A stretch of 64,000 nt of DNA, taken from NCBI RefSeq assembly GCF_004664715.2, contig NC_051071.1, positions 29,886,161-29,950,160 on the forward strand, written 5' to 3'. Of the stretch, positions 45,296 to 57,830 are shown piece after piece; the first letter of the stretch is position 1, and each line of letters opens with the position of its first letter. This DNA comes from Peromyscus leucopus (taxonomy: Eukaryota; Chordata; Mammalia; Rodentia; Cricetidae). Both the position numbers and the translations under genes were made by a program. The notes under the pieces are model-generated. The model was not told the origin of the DNA. It did not search any database and was given only the letters and a program-made list of their open reading frames with translations.

Positions 45296-47789
45296 TTCTG
45301 ATCAATACAAAGGGACAAGATGGGATTAAGATGCCAGTGTCTCATTAAGACTGAAAGATTAATAAGGCAATTGTGCATATGTCTAACAGTAGAAACTATG
45401 TATAAGATCATCAGTGATTCTTTATTATTACTTCCATCAAAAAGTAGATGCTAATTCATTCAAATCTAGGCTACATAGGGATTTCTTTGACCTATGAACC
45501 CATCAAGTGAATTTAATCATAAAAGCTTGGCAACTGCTGCCTTAGCACTAGGAGTAGTTGCCCCCAAAGCTTTAAGTGATTGTATCTCTCTGACTACCCT
45601 GAGACCACCCATGCAGAGAGTCTATGTATCTATGGTTTGATAGACAGTGCCTCTGAGCCTTCTAGTCATCCCCTGTGAGATATCAACCACATGAGTGAAG
45701 CCTTCATGGCCCCTCCAGGCCAGTGCATCTGCCAGCTGGATATCCTCAAGTGTTAAGAATATTCCAGACAGAAGCAGGAGCATTCTGGTAAACTGGCCCT
45801 CTGGGAAAAAGTTAAAAACAGATTTTCATGTTTACTCATTTCAGTGATGCAAATAACTCTACTCCATCTAGTTTCAAGCACCTGAAGGTTTACTGCAGCA
45901 CTTACATACTTTCTGAATATTTAATAATTGATATTCCTGAGGTGAGGCAGGCCAGCTCCAGCATGCTGTAGAAAGGTTCTCAGCTGAGCTTTGCTCAAAT
46001 TTCAGAACTACAGAAATAATAGATATAATAAAACTTTACTGAATTCAGCCAATATGTTTTGAGTACATGTTTAAGCAGTAACAGATCATCAGATTTAAAG
46101 CTGTAGCAGTGGTTATCAAGATTGTTCTATTGTTTCCAAAGTAGGGATTAGAATCCAGAAACAATGGTACATAAAATACTTACTTGCCCTAAGGACAGCT
46201 GCAAACACTTGGAGGAGAAACCTCTTCAAAGTAATGAACATCCAACATCTCAGTCATCACTTCTCAGCACAATCTTTACAAAATTTAGCAAGGACAAAGG
46301 AAGAGGTCAGAAAGTTTCATGAGTGTGAAGTTATCATCACATCCCAAATTCCAGATCAAAACTGCCAATAACCCAAAGATAGAGGGAACAATTACTTATG
46401 TCCTTCATTGGATATTAGCTTCTTCTATAGAGCAGACATGCAGATCTTTTTTGTTCCTACCATGTGAGAAAAAAAGAGAATCTGAACGAGATAAGAATAT
46501 TTTCTTCCATTTGCTTTCTGCCATGGAGATTAATTTGTAACCAGATAGAGCCACCGCAGGAGAACAGAACAGGCAAAAATCATGCTGCAGTGTGTGAAGA
46601 ACAGAGACTTCAGTATGGAAATATTGATCAACCCCTTTGATAAGGAATAATAGGAAGGATCAAAGCTTTGCTCTGTGTTTACAGATTAAGGGACACTGTG
46701 GATCCAAAAGGAAAGCCAGAACATCCTGAGTAGTAACCAAGGGAATCCGAATGCAAAAACTGTCTGCAAAGCTGTTGGCTGAGTTAAAGAAGCCCACTCC
46801 CCAGAGTGCTTGCTCTGGAAAAGGATATTTCAACACTCTTTCCCATTTTATAGGGAAAAGACACCTTCTCAGTCACTGCTGTTTCACCAATCTTGACCCT
46901 GAACACCAATATACAGAAGAGCCCTGGGCTCCCAGTGGTAGGCACAGTCTATGGGCAAAAGTCAGCCTTGTGGATTTCAGCCACTGGGAATCCTGGGACC
47001 CATAGGGCAATCTGGCCTGTTGGTACTCCTTTTGTTTTGCTTTGTTTTAGTGGTAAAACTTTAAGCTGAGACTTCAAGAACAAGAACAAGCTGTGGGGCA
47101 GAGTTTACTGAGCTAAAAACATTAAGTGTGATCACATCTGGACTGAGAATTACACTGAAAGTGGGTTTGATAAATGATGGAAAGCAGATAGAACTGCAAG
47201 GTTGGAATACTGGTGTCCCTGATGCTTATTTATGGCACACTGACTGACCCCGAGCATAACATGTAACTTGTTTGGTTTAGTTACACCACCTATCATGTGA
47301 AAGAATTTCACTGAAAAAATGACTAAGGATATGTGATTATTATAATCTTATTCCTGAACTCAAGTACCTCTGGGGTCAAATCCCAGCTCTAGTATTCACT
47401 GTTCTGTAATTAAAACACATGAAAGCTTCGGCATCTTCACCTACAAACCCAGAATGTCACAGGAGTTTCATGTTTGGTAGGAATAGTGTATTTGTGTTCC
47501 ACATCCCAGTGCCATGCTCTTATGCTTCTGGTGTTCAGTCGATAATCATTAGCTCCTACTATAGTTAATTTTATCATCACTACCAAAACAACTCACAACT
47601 CTGGAACTATAACTTAATTAATCCAGCAATTGTTATACAATATAGATTTTTAAAGGTTTTATTAATTTACTCATGCATTCATTAAAATGATCAAAAAAGA
47701 TTTTAAACTTTAAAATGTGCTTAGTTTGTATCTTTCTGCTTATGAATGTTCAGCCTTAATTTCTTCACATGTGCTGGGGAGGTGTATGG
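45296..47789. other. Unique non-coding stretch
   Basis: 2.5 kb with no recognised repeat. ORFs 46319-46540 and 46751-47005 (plus) have no recognisable domain. Confidence 0.4.
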
Positions 47790-47965
47790 ATGTGTGTGTG
47801 TGTGTGTGTGTGTGTGTGATAGCACACATGTGGCGGTCAGAGGCCAAATTAAAGAAGCATGATTTCTCCTCTCACAATGTGGGTCCTGGGAACTGAACTC
47901 AGATCTGCAGGCTCAGTGGTGAATGCCTTTGCCTGGATGAGGCATCTCACTCCCCAAATGTTCAG
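47780..47965 (-). repeat. B3-like SINE with (TG)n, reverse, degenerate
   Basis: (TG)14 at 47790-47818, then GGTCCTGGGAACTGAACTCA and a weak GAGATGCC-type head. Diverged. Confidence 0.55.
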
Positions 47966-48580
47966 TTTTTTCCACACCCACAGAAATAACCTGTCACAGC
48001 AAAGATGAGGCCAACAGAAGTACTTGGCCAGGGCTATTCCTATATAATAACCATTTTTGCAGTTCTAGTGTATTGGAACCAGGGTCTTGATAATGATAAT
48101 CTTCAATTCATGAAATGAGAGGATTATTTCTAAGATGTCAGACTTCCTATCCTAACCAATTCTTAAGTAGATGGAAGCCTATAGTTAGTCTTTCTGACCC
48201 TCTTTGACTCATCTACCTACCTGATGACTAAAGCAAGAAAACTCAGCTTACAGAGTCCTATGCAATCCTACGTATCTAGGGACATTTCAGTTCAATTTAC
48301 AATTACACAATTGTGGAAGAGGTAGAAGGAGCCCTACTATATGCTCCCACTGAACTTTTTATTTATTGATAAACTCTTTGATATAGCTTACTATATTATA
48401 TATCAACAAAGACATCAAGGACAATTAAACATCTTTAAATAAAATTCAAAATGAATGTTCTTGCATAGGTATATTGGAAAAAGAGTTCCTTCAGTAAGAT
48501 AGTGGTTACCACCAAGGGGACAAGGGAGAAACAGTGTACCACACTAACAGATCCCAGATTTTCTCTGTTCAGCTACTTTG

Positions 48581-49059
48581 TGTGGTGCTACTGTGTTCTC
48601 AAAATAGTGTGCACCCTAATAAAATTATCTGGGGTCAGAGAACAGAACAGTCACTAGACAAAGAGACCAGAAAATGATAGTACACACGCCTTTAATCCTA
48701 GCATTCCAGAGGCAGAGATCTGCCTGGATTTCTATGAGTTCAAGGCCACACCGGAAACAGCCAGGCGTGGTAACAAGAGCCTTTAATCCCAAGAAGTGAT
48801 GGCATAAAGGTATATAAGGTGTGAGGACCAGGAACTAAAGCTGATTAAGCTTTTAGGCTTTTGAGCAACAAACAGATCAGCTGAGATTCATTCTGGATGA
48901 GGATTCAGAAGCTTCCAGTCTGAGGAAACAGGATCAACTGAGGAATTGGCATGGTGAGGTGGCTGTGGCTTGTTCTGCTTCTCTGATCTTCCAGCATTCA
49001 CCTCAATACCTAGTTTCAGGTTTGTTTTATTAATAAGACCTTTTAAGATTCGTGCTACA
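48581..49059 (+). mobile_element. Solo LTR, family A copy 3
   Basis: 479 bp, TGTGGTGC...GTGCTACA, with a perfect 6-bp TSD ACTTTG (48575-48580 and 49060-49065). TATATAAGG at 48811-48819. The B1-like module is at about 48680-48790. Confidence 0.9.
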
Positions 49060-49065
49060 ACTTTG

Positions 49066-50554
49066 TTTCCAATCATCTTCAAAAGACACACATAGCACCA
49101 AATCTGAACATGCTCTGAAAAGTCAAAGATTAGAAAACAAAACATAGAAATTAAAAAAAAATGTTATGTCCTCCAAAAGCTTACTTTTCTACCAGAAAGG
49201 TTCCTATACCAAGCATCATTCTAGAAAGTTTCCTTATAATAAGAAATATAGTAATACTGGGAGCCTCATGCCAGGAAAAGGGACTGGGTCTCACTGAGGT
49301 AGCTGAAATATGACCAGTGAGAGTCAGAACAGAACTGGTCCCTTCTGACTCTCCAGATCTGGGTTGCATTCCACCCAGTAAAAAAAAAGGTACATCTACA
49401 AGAAGAAGGGAAGCTTGAAGAGCAATGAAAATGATCTCAAAATCACCCACTCAAAATGAAGAACATGAGGTAAGAACATGTCACCCACATCTCTTTAGAG
49501 AATCTTATTCCGCTGTGTAGAGATAGACACAGATGGGTTAGCATGCACATTTTGACAAGCACCCCCTGGAATGTGTTACAACTTTTATCCTGGGAGATGA
49601 GACCCAGAATTATCTATTGGAGAGAAGAGATTTTTTTCTCTCCCTGCAGAAAAATAGTATTTTTGGAGAAAGGAAAGATTATCAAGGGGCTAATTAAAAA
49701 GAGTTATCCAGCACAGGGCATGAGTCCAAGAGCTGAGTAGTCAGAATCTGGGAAGAGGCATTGCTTGGCAGTGTCTTCATCGACACAGACTGTCAACCTC
49801 TTGGAAGGTTGAACAGGTTCCTTAAGGAACAAACAGCAACAGCATTCTGGAGAACTCTTGTTTCTGCAGTCATTTGCATATAAAAAGATGATTTAATATT
49901 ATCTCCAAAACCCAACTAAGTCCCCCCCACACACCAAAGAAAAAAAATCATTGAGGTTTAAATTAGGTCAGAATAGCAGGATTATACCACTAATACAATA
50001 GATTTTAAAAATCTTATTTCCTCATATATACCCGGGGATAAGGGAGACCAAAAAAAAAAAAAAAAAAAAAAAAATAGGTCTGAGCTTCTCTTCCCCTGGA
50101 GTTGTTCCATGGGGAGACTGTTCATGCATTAGTGGTGATACAGTGAACCATTTCTGGGCTAGATGTGCTCGAGATGAGAAATTTACAGTAATAGCCCTGC
50201 AGCAGCTGTCACCTTGGGAGGTGAATGGAGACATAGCTAGTAGCTCTAACATGGCTGGAGAAGAAGAATAACAAAAAGACACGTATGGTTTGGGGGCTGC
50301 AGAGCACAGAGTCAAACAAGCAATTCAGCCAGGAGCTGGGGATGGGCGTTCTCAAGAATGGTACCCTGAAGGGAGGAAGGTCAGGGCCAGAGGGGCTAAA
50401 AACAAATTAGGAAGAGACAGAGCAGTGAAGGGAGAAACACATTTGCACCTTCAGGGACAAAATTAACAGAGCTGAGAAGGCAAGAGCCACCCCAGGACAG
50501 AAATAGTTGCTAGAACATAGACCATGGGGCCAGGGAATGTCAAACAACAAGAAA
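49066..50554. other. Non-coding stretch with a long A-run
   Basis: Contains A25 at 50050-50074. Sequence on either side is not a repeat I can name. ORFs at 49181-49450 and 50022-50315 (minus) show no domain. Confidence 0.4.
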
Positions 50555-50850
50555 GAGTGATTCAGTGGGGAGATGGCTCCCTGGGTAAAAGTGCTTGCAG
50601 CACAGTCTGGAGATCTAATTTCAGATACCTGCAGCACAGCGGGGGAACTGTATGTGGTCATGAGCACTATAACCTAAACAGAGAGATACAAGACACACAC
50701 AAGAGAAAACCTCAGATGTTAGTGCACCAGCAAGCCTGGAATACCAGGCACAGTGGAAGAAACAAGAGAGACTCTGCCTCAAAATCAAGGTGGAAGGGCT
50801 CACAAGACAAGACAGTAGGTAATGATGCTCATAAGCAAGCATCAAAAGCA
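50555..50850 (+). repeat. Degenerate rodent SINE
   Basis: GTGGGGAGATGGCTCCCTGG and AAGTGCTTGCAGCACAGTC resemble a tRNA-type SINE head. GAGACTCTGCCTCAAAATCA resembles its 3' end. The 133-aa plus ORF at 50524-50925 spans it and is not a gene. Confidence 0.5.
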
Positions 50851-50871
50851 TCAAGACTTGAGTTTGAGCTC

Positions 50872-51033
50872 AAGGTGGTGGCGCACACCTTTAGTTCCAG
50901 CACTCAGGAGTCAGAGCCAAGCTGATCTCCGTGAGTTCGAGGCCAGCCTGGTCTAGAGAGTGAGATCCAGGACAGGCACCAAAACTACACAGAGAAACCC
51001 TGTCTTGAAAGAAAAAGAAAAAAAAAAAAAAGC
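50872..51033 (+). repeat. B1 SINE nested in another SINE
   Basis: AAGGTGGTGGCGCACACC to the A-tail. TSDs ACTTGAGTTTGA (50856-50867) and ACTTGAGATTGA (51037-51048), one mismatch. The interrupted SINE continues with TCCCAAGGACCCTCTTGGTG. Confidence 0.85.
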
Positions 51034-51048
51034 AAAACTTGAGATTGA

Positions 51049-51153
51049 TCCCAAGGACCCTCTTGGTGGAAGGAGAGAACTGATTCCTGAAAAGTGTCTT
51101 CTCAGACCATTATATGTAGGTGCTTGTGAATGTGGACATGCATGTGCATATAT

Positions 51154-51193
<40 letters not shown>

Positions 51194-51195
51194 AT
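51049..51195 (+). repeat. B3-like SINE 3' part with (CA)17
   Basis: GGTGGAAGGAGAGAACTGAT, then the CA array at 51156-51189. It is the continuation of the SINE interrupted by the B1. Confidence 0.7.
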
Positions 51196-52640
51196 AACTA
51201 AAATTTTTTTTTCAAAGTAGAAAAATAAAACGTGGTAGAAGGCAAGAACTGGCTTCTGGAAGTTTTCCAATGATTTCACATGTATCCTATGGCATTCACA
51301 CACCTGTACTCACACACAATGTACAAACACTATGTGAACACACATGACAGAATAGGTCAGATGTGGTACTTCAATGAGACTAGTGTACTGTGTTAAAAGG
51401 GGTGAGCTTCCTCTTACACTGGGTTTTGGATGACCAAGACTGAAAGGAACTTTGCTGCAGGAAGAGCTGGGTTGGGTAGGTCAGATAAGTTCCCCATAGT
51501 TGTCCTATCTCACCCTTTACTTATCAATTGGCTTTTTACTTATAACTTCCAGAGTTGTCTCTTATAAAATAGAGATAATGGCACTTACTACAGAGATCTC
51601 TATAATGTCTCAGTTACAAAGATACAGAATGGTCCATTTAAAACCTAAACAACACCTTGTAAGGAGAGAGTCAGTATTGTGGATAAGTCATAGCCACCAA
51701 GATTTGGGATTTTTACAAACATTTAAAAAAACTATTTTTAAAGTTAATAATTATAGTTTCACTAAATACTAGAAAACTGAATATAAAGGGAACCTATGCC
51801 TTTATTTATATTAATTCCTCCCAAAATGTTAGCTCAACTTGAAAGCATTCTTTTTAAATTACATTAATAACACCTAAGTACTATTACTATAGAGACAATG
51901 AGCACGCATAAAGTTCTGAAATTGGCTTGATGTATGAAGGGTTTAAAGTGAAGTCACCCAGGGCAACTGTCAATAAAAGCTGTTGAAAGTGATGCTGCTG
52001 GAAGAGTCAGTTTGAAGTAGTTTGGGACTCACATGAAGAAGAGACATTTGGCAGGACAATCAGCAGAGGATAGATGATGTTTCTCAGGAGGCATAAAGAG
52101 AGAAAATTTCCGAAGGATGAGAAACCTGGGCTGGTGCTTGTGCACCTGAGCAGTGAGAGCAGAGAGGTTGAGCAGGTTTCCACGAGGGTGTTTCTGTCAC
52201 AGCAACATCTCTCAGGGACTGGTGGCATGAATCAGACACTGATCTAGACTCCACAAAAGTGACATGGTTTAGGCTAAACATGAACATCTGGACTTTGCCT
52301 ATGCGTTTCTTTCGAGAAACACTGTAAGCCTCTACTGTTCATAGGCTCACACAGACAATGTGTGTGCTACTTTATAGTGGGCTTTCTCCCCAGGATTTAG
52401 AGATTGAAAAGCAAAATAAAAATCTTAAACACATAACCATATGAAATTATATAATTTCACATAGTAACTATTGTTGTGGAGGAAGATGGCAGGGGGTGAA
52501 GATGGACCCCTTTATGCTCAGCAAAGTAGAACCTGAGATGAAGCTGGGTATTGAAGTCTAGAGTACAGACTGGAAAAAGAAAGCTGCCAGGGTGTGGAAC
52601 ATAAAGACCAAGTAAAAATGGCAACACATTAAAGATAAGT
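51196..52640. other. Unique non-coding stretch
   Basis: Several 60-90-codon ORFs, none with recognisable features. Confidence 0.4.
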
Positions 52641-52654
52641 CCTAAATGTAACTA

Positions 52655-53190
52655 CCTCTAGGCTCTGAGTCTCAGAGAAGGTCGAGATGATGTAGAAAGG
52701 AATGCATCAGAAATATAGAGTCATTGTGGGCACAGCTTCTGATGTCACTAGGAGATACGATTCCACCTATGTGAACATCCAAATGTGATCTGAAGAAGAT
52801 GATTCCAGTAAATATACCAAACCTGATGGGGGAGAGCCCATGAGGCCTCAATCCTACACCCCCCAAAAAAACTATAGCGAACTGAATAAAGCTTGGAGGA
52901 AGAGAGGTGGTCTTTCCCACGAAAGAGCATAGAAGTTAGTTGTCCTGTGACAAATAATCAGCCCCAAAAACATCAGGTGAGTAACATTATATGGACTCAC
53001 TGGGTTATAGTTAGGAATACATATGTATGTATGTACAAAGCCATATATGCTTGCTATAACAAGGAAAATAAAAACAGGCCATGAATTTCTAGGAGAGTGG
53101 GAATGGGGATATGGGAGATTCTTGGAGGGAAGAAAGGGAAGGGAGAAATGTTGCAATTAAATCATAACCTCAAAATTAAACAAAAAATAT
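52655..53190 (+). mobile_element. Old L1 3' UTR
   Basis: GGGAGAGCCCATGAGGCCTC, ACTATAGCGAACTGAATAAA, AGAAGTTAGTTGTCC and GGAGGGAAGAAAGGGAAGGG follow the order of older rodent L1 3' UTRs and end in an A-rich segment at 53150-53190. ORFs on either strand are artefacts. Confidence 0.7.
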
Positions 53191-53651
53191 AGCTTCAACT
53201 TTTAGAGCTGAGCACTTCAGAGAGGAGGGAAGGGGCCACCCTGTCAAAACCTGCCAAAAATCCGCTATCAAGCCAGGTCATTTATGCCCAAGTAGCTTTG
53301 ATTTGGATGATGAATGGAGGTTCTGTTCACACTTCCCAGGGCCCTACATCCCACTGTGCCTTTACCCACAGGGCACCATGAGAGAAAATGGGACTTGCTT
53401 GCAATTCTCATTGATCTTAGAGTTTTACAGTAGATATCTTGTTTTTCTCTGTTTCCCAGCTACTTCATCTGGAAAATATCTCATGTTAATATGGGCACGT
53501 GGTACCTGTTACATGAAGAAAGGTGAAAATATGGATGAGCAGATGAGAGTGGACATAAGACTGGCCATGTTTAGGGTTCAGCACTTAATAACTGCCTCCC
53601 TCCACAAGGGGAGTGAATCCTCCCTTTCATTTCCTCCATCATATCTGTCAT

Positions 53652-54038
53652 GTTGTACTGGTTCATTTTTGACAACATAATAAAAGCTACAGTCACCTGG
53701 GAAGAGGGAACATTGAAGGGCTGCCTCCATTACATTGGCCTGTAGGCACATCTGTGGGGGCATCTTCTTGACTTATGATGGATATGGGATAGCCCAGCCT
53801 GTTGTGGGCAGTGCCACCCCAATCAGGTTGTCCACAGTTGTATAAGAAAGCAAACTGAGCAAGTTATGGAAACCAAGCTAGTAACTAGTGTCCATCCATG
53901 GTTTCTGCTTCAGTATTTGCCTTGAGTTTCTGCCTTGGCTTACATCCATGATAGACTATAACCTGTAAGGTAAATAAACTCGTTCTTTCCCCAAGTTGCA
54001 TTTGGCCATAGTGTTTAACAACAGAACCCAAACTGATA
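53652..54038 (+). mobile_element. MaLR-type LTR
   Basis: TGTACTGGTTCATTTTTGAC at left; AGTCACCTGGGAAGAGGGAA, TTGTATAAGAAAGCAAACTG and GGTAAATAAACTCGTTCTTT mid; ends near ACCCAAACTGATACT. Confidence 0.78.
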
Positions 54039-54795
54039 CTCATACCAACCAAATTTTCATGTTAATGGAGAAATACGTGTGTGTGTTTGTAATTGCTTTA
54101 CATATCTTGATATGGTTTTTTTTTTTTAATGAGGCTTTCCTCAATCCCTCCATAATGCAAAGGAACATGCAGCTCTCCTAATTTACAGAGAGAAAATGCA
54201 ATGGGAACCTTAGGGCACACAAGGGCCAAGCCTGTAAAGAGTAGAAGTGTTAGCAGAAAGTGCAACAGAGATTGGGTTGCTGGACTTTTTGCTAGGAGAT
54301 GGGTTCTAAAAGGGGTGAGTTATGAGATACTGAGAGAAAGTCCTCTCTGAAGTAATCCTATAAAAAGATATAGACAATATGGGGGCTCCTCTGAGGTCCC
54401 TCAAGTTCCTGTGGGAGAGGGCAGCTCTCCTCCCAACCCTTTGAGGCCCAACCATCATGGAAAGAGTCCTCTGTCAAGGTTACATTTAAATGCCATATAG
54501 AAAAGTAATTTGAAATTTTCTTTTTGTAGTCTGTGGAAATACAACAGTTCCTTGGATTAAAGGAACAAAAACTCCACATTCCGTAATGGTGAATAAGAAT
54601 TATGATGTGTCCATGCTGGAAATGTCATAAGAGTTGGAAAGAAACTCAAGAGAGCACAGCATGAGGCTCTTGAGGTCATAACGTTCAGATAATATGGCCA
54701 TTGCAATATACAGCTAGAGAATCACACTGGGCAAATATACATACATAAACTTTAAGAACAGAATAGTCTGGTAAGAGACGATGCTGACTCAATAG

Positions 54796-54808
54796 TGCCA
54801 CCTGGTGG
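54796..54808 (-). promoter_or_regulatory. Candidate CTCF binding motif, reverse
   Basis: Minus strand reads CCACCAGGTGGCA, a full match to the CTCF core CCASYAGRKGGCR, preceded by GGGA and followed by CTATTG. Outside any recognised SINE. It faces the plus-strand motif at 9438. Confidence 0.62.
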
Positions 54809-55713
54809 TCCCTTGGCAACATAAGGCGGCTGAACAAGAGAGATTTGGTTTTCCTTTTTTAGCCTAGGAAAGGCTGTATCTCCCCTAGCAGAAGGGGTAG
54901 CAAAGGTCTATTGAAAAGAAATCTTAGGTTTTCCTACTTATGAAAAAAATGTCAAGCATCATCAGTTATTTTACCCATCGAAATTTCACAACAACCTAGT
55001 GAAAAGTCCCTTCCTTTTCTCGTGTGGGGGTTTGGGAAATGGGCTGAAGAAAGTGGGGAGCCTGTAGAAACTTCTGCAATATAAATGGCAGAGTTGAGAT
55101 TTAACTAGAGCCTCGGACTTTTCAGTCTTTTCCCTTACCCCATGCCCCACAGCTTCAGTATCTCAAGGCTATCATTTTTATGAGGAAACAAATGATAAAC
55201 TGTCATTCTGAAAGGAAGACAGTATATTCAAAGAAAAGATGCTCGCTCGACCATTTATCTAGAAGTGTATTCAATCATAATTTGATGGGGCATGGTAGGG
55301 AGAGTATAAACTACAGAATGAGTTATTTGGAGATGTGACTGCCTAGTACAGATGACCATATTCTGAACTAAAACACTCTAAAATCGGTGAAAGATAATTA
55401 TGAGCATCATGGAAAATTCACACTATAAAACACATCTTTAAGTAACTGAGCAATGGACCTGTGTGTGCTGTGCAGCAGACCTGGTTTGCTGGTGTGATCT
55501 GTGAAATAATGGAGAATATGTCAGGTGCTTTTGTGCTTGGACTATTTGATCATTTCAACTCATGTTCTTGCATAGTTAGCTAAAGATAACTCATTGCAGT
55601 AGAGACACCCTGAAATCACAATGGCACAATCATTTGTGTCACAATTTGGGGTGGGGTCAATGGCTTTATTTTCTTTCTCTGTCCCACTTTGTTGCTGTAC
55701 CAAGAAAAGTAGA
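54809..55713. other. Unique non-coding stretch
   Basis: No gene or named repeat recognised. Confidence 0.4.
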
Positions 55714-55719
55714 GGATGA

Positions 55720-56209
55720 TGTGGTGATATTGTGTCCCCCAATATATTGTGCATCTTAATAAACTTATCTGGGGTCAGAGAATAGAACAGATACTAGATA
55801 GACATAGAGACCAGAAAATGGTGGCACACACACCTTTAATCCTAGCATTCTGGAGGGAGAGATCCATATGGATCTATGTGAGTTCAAAACCACGCTGGAA
55901 ACAGCCAGGCATGGTGACATATGCCTTTAGTGCCAGGAAGTGATGGCAGGAAGCAGAAAGGTATATGGGGCATGAGGACCAGGAATTAGAGCCTGTTAAG
56001 CTTTTAGGCTTTTGAGCAGTAGTTCAGCTGAGATCCATTTAGATGAGGACTCAGAAGCTTCCAGTCTGAGGAAATAGGATCGGCTGAGGAATTGGCAAGG
56101 TGAGGTTAGCTGTGGCTGGTTCTGTTTCTCTGATCTTTCAGCGTTCACCCAAATACCTGGCTCTGGGTTTGTTTTTTATTAATAAGACCTTCTAACAATT
56201 CATGCTACA
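55720..56209 (+). mobile_element. Solo LTR, family A copy 4
   Basis: 490 bp, TGTGGTGA...CATGCTACA, with 6-bp flanks GGATGA (55714-55719) and GGAGGA (56210-56215), one mismatch. The TATA-like box is mutated (TATATGGGG near 55961). It is the only one of the four copies with a decayed TSD, so perhaps the oldest. Confidence 0.85.
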
Positions 56210-56288
56210 GGAGGAAGGTTGGGCTCCAGAATTAGTGGTTCCAGAGTTGGTCATGTGGCCCCTTCTAACTGGAAATGATGCAGAGGTA

Positions 56289-56310
56289 TTGGGGTGGGGG
56301 TGGGGGGCAG
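56289..56310 (+). other. G-quadruplex-prone G tract
   Basis: GGGGTGGGGGTGGGGGG just right of family A copy 4. Only three runs are obvious, but the longer ones can be split to supply four. Confidence 0.5.
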
Positions 56311-56461
56311 AAAGAAGCAATACAGGAGCCCAGAGATCTCTGCACATGAACCGCAGAATTTCTGTGGATATCTTCAAAGCTTCACGTAAAAGAAACTCAA
56401 CTTACTGGAAGCCACATGAGCTAAACATTCTCTGAATACTTTGGAGGGAGACTGAAGAGGC

Positions 56462-56668
56462 AACTAAAACATACAAGTACTTGCTGCCCTTGTAGAAGAC
56501 CTGGGCTCAATTTCCAGTATTCACATGGCAGTTTACAACAGCCTATTGCTCAGTTTCAGGGGATTCAATATTCTTTTCTGACCTCCTTGGACCCCTACAT
56601 GCACTTGGGCACATACATGCACTAGGCACAAACACATACACATTAATACACATACACATAAAATTTTA
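56462..56668 (+). repeat. B3-type SINE, degenerate
   Basis: GTACTTGCTGCCCTTGTAGA, TTTCTGACCTCCTTGG and an (ACACAT)-rich tail before AAAATTTTAC. Confidence 0.65.
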
Positions 56669-56772
56669 CAATTCTTATTTAGATTAGATGAACAAATATT
56701 GTAAAACTTTCCCTGAATGTTTTGACAAAGTAATATTGAATGTGAACAAATAACAATAAATGCATAATGTCT

Positions 56773-57134
56773 GTCTTAGTCACTGTTCTATTACTGTGAA
56801 GAGACATCATGACCATTTTATTGGGGATATGCTTACAGTTTTAGAGAGGATTCCATGACCACCATTGTAAGTCATGGAAGAAGACAGGCATGGTGCTGGA
56901 ACAGTAGCTGAGAGCTTACATGTTGAGACAACAACCATGAGGCAGAGAGACACTGTGTCTGGCATGGACTATTGAAACCTCAATACCCAACCCCAGTGGC
57001 ACACCTCCTTCAACAAGGTCATACTTCTTCCAACAGGACCACACCTTCTAATCCTCCCCATAGAGTTCTACTTACTGAGTACTGAGAATTTAAACATGAG
57101 CCTATGGGTGCCATTCTCATTCAAAGCACTATAA
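56773..57134 (-). mobile_element. MT-type MaLR LTR, reverse
   Basis: TGTCTTAGTCACTGTTCTAT at left to GGTGCCATTCTCATTCAAAG near 57127, the reverse of MT LTR termini. Confidence 0.82.
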
Positions 57135-57699
57135 TGTCTCACTGGGGAGAAACAATGCAAGTCACAGATTTCTGCCTTCATAAGAAACAGTCAGTCTAAC
57201 TTTGCAGACTTTGTTGTCTTCTATCAAAGTGAATTTTTTTTCCAGCAGCCCTTGTTAAAATATAGTAAGGAAAACTTTGGTCAGGACCATGAACATAAAT
57301 GCAGGGCTGCTGCAGTGGGTTCTCATAGTTAGGGGTCTTGGGCTGGAATCAAGCTACAGCACAAGCAGGAAGGAAACCATAGCTAAGAAGCATGGCAGTG
57401 TGGCAGTCGCAGGGTGGGGGTCACAGTATGAAACATTGCTAAGAGAAGTCACTATAGGTAAGGTGCCCATTCTGGCTAAAGGGATTCTTCTTGTGAAAGG
57501 TAAGTTAGTAAATTAGAGTGATCAGACATGGTGTGCGTGTGTGAGTGGCTGTGTTCAATCAGATCAGACAGAGTGGAAGGTCTTGCTAAGTTGTCTGCAG
57601 GGATTGCTCAAAGTGGGTTTTCACTAGTATGACTACACAATTGGGCCTAGTCAAAGCCTAACTAAAATTTGGTCAGGAAAGTAACTTGTGTTTTCTTAT
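57135..57699. other. Unique non-coding stretch
   Basis: A 79-aa plus ORF (57277-57516) has no recognised domain. Confidence 0.4.
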
Positions 57700-57830
57700 T
57701 GTTTCTGTTTGTTTTAAGACAGCGTGTTGCTTTGTAGCCCAGGCTATTTCAGAATTGATAATCCTTCTGTTACAGCCATCCAAGTGCCAGGATAATAAGC
57801 ATGTGACACCACACCTGCTCAAACATGTAC
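57700..57830 (-). repeat. B1-like SINE, reverse, old
   Basis: TTTAAGACAGCGTGTTGCTT, TGTAGCCCAGGCTATTTCAG and AGCATGTGACACCACACCTG show a diverged B1. Confidence 0.6.

Noticed and set aside
50022..50315. A25 run as the tail of a processed pseudogene
   Set aside because: No coding sequence or AATAAA found in the correct orientation next to it and no TSD recognised.
19562..56209. Four similar 0.5-kb blocks as a segmental duplication or CRISPR-like repeat set
   Set aside because: Each copy has its own 6-bp flanking duplication and unrelated outer flanks, so they are separate LTR integrations.
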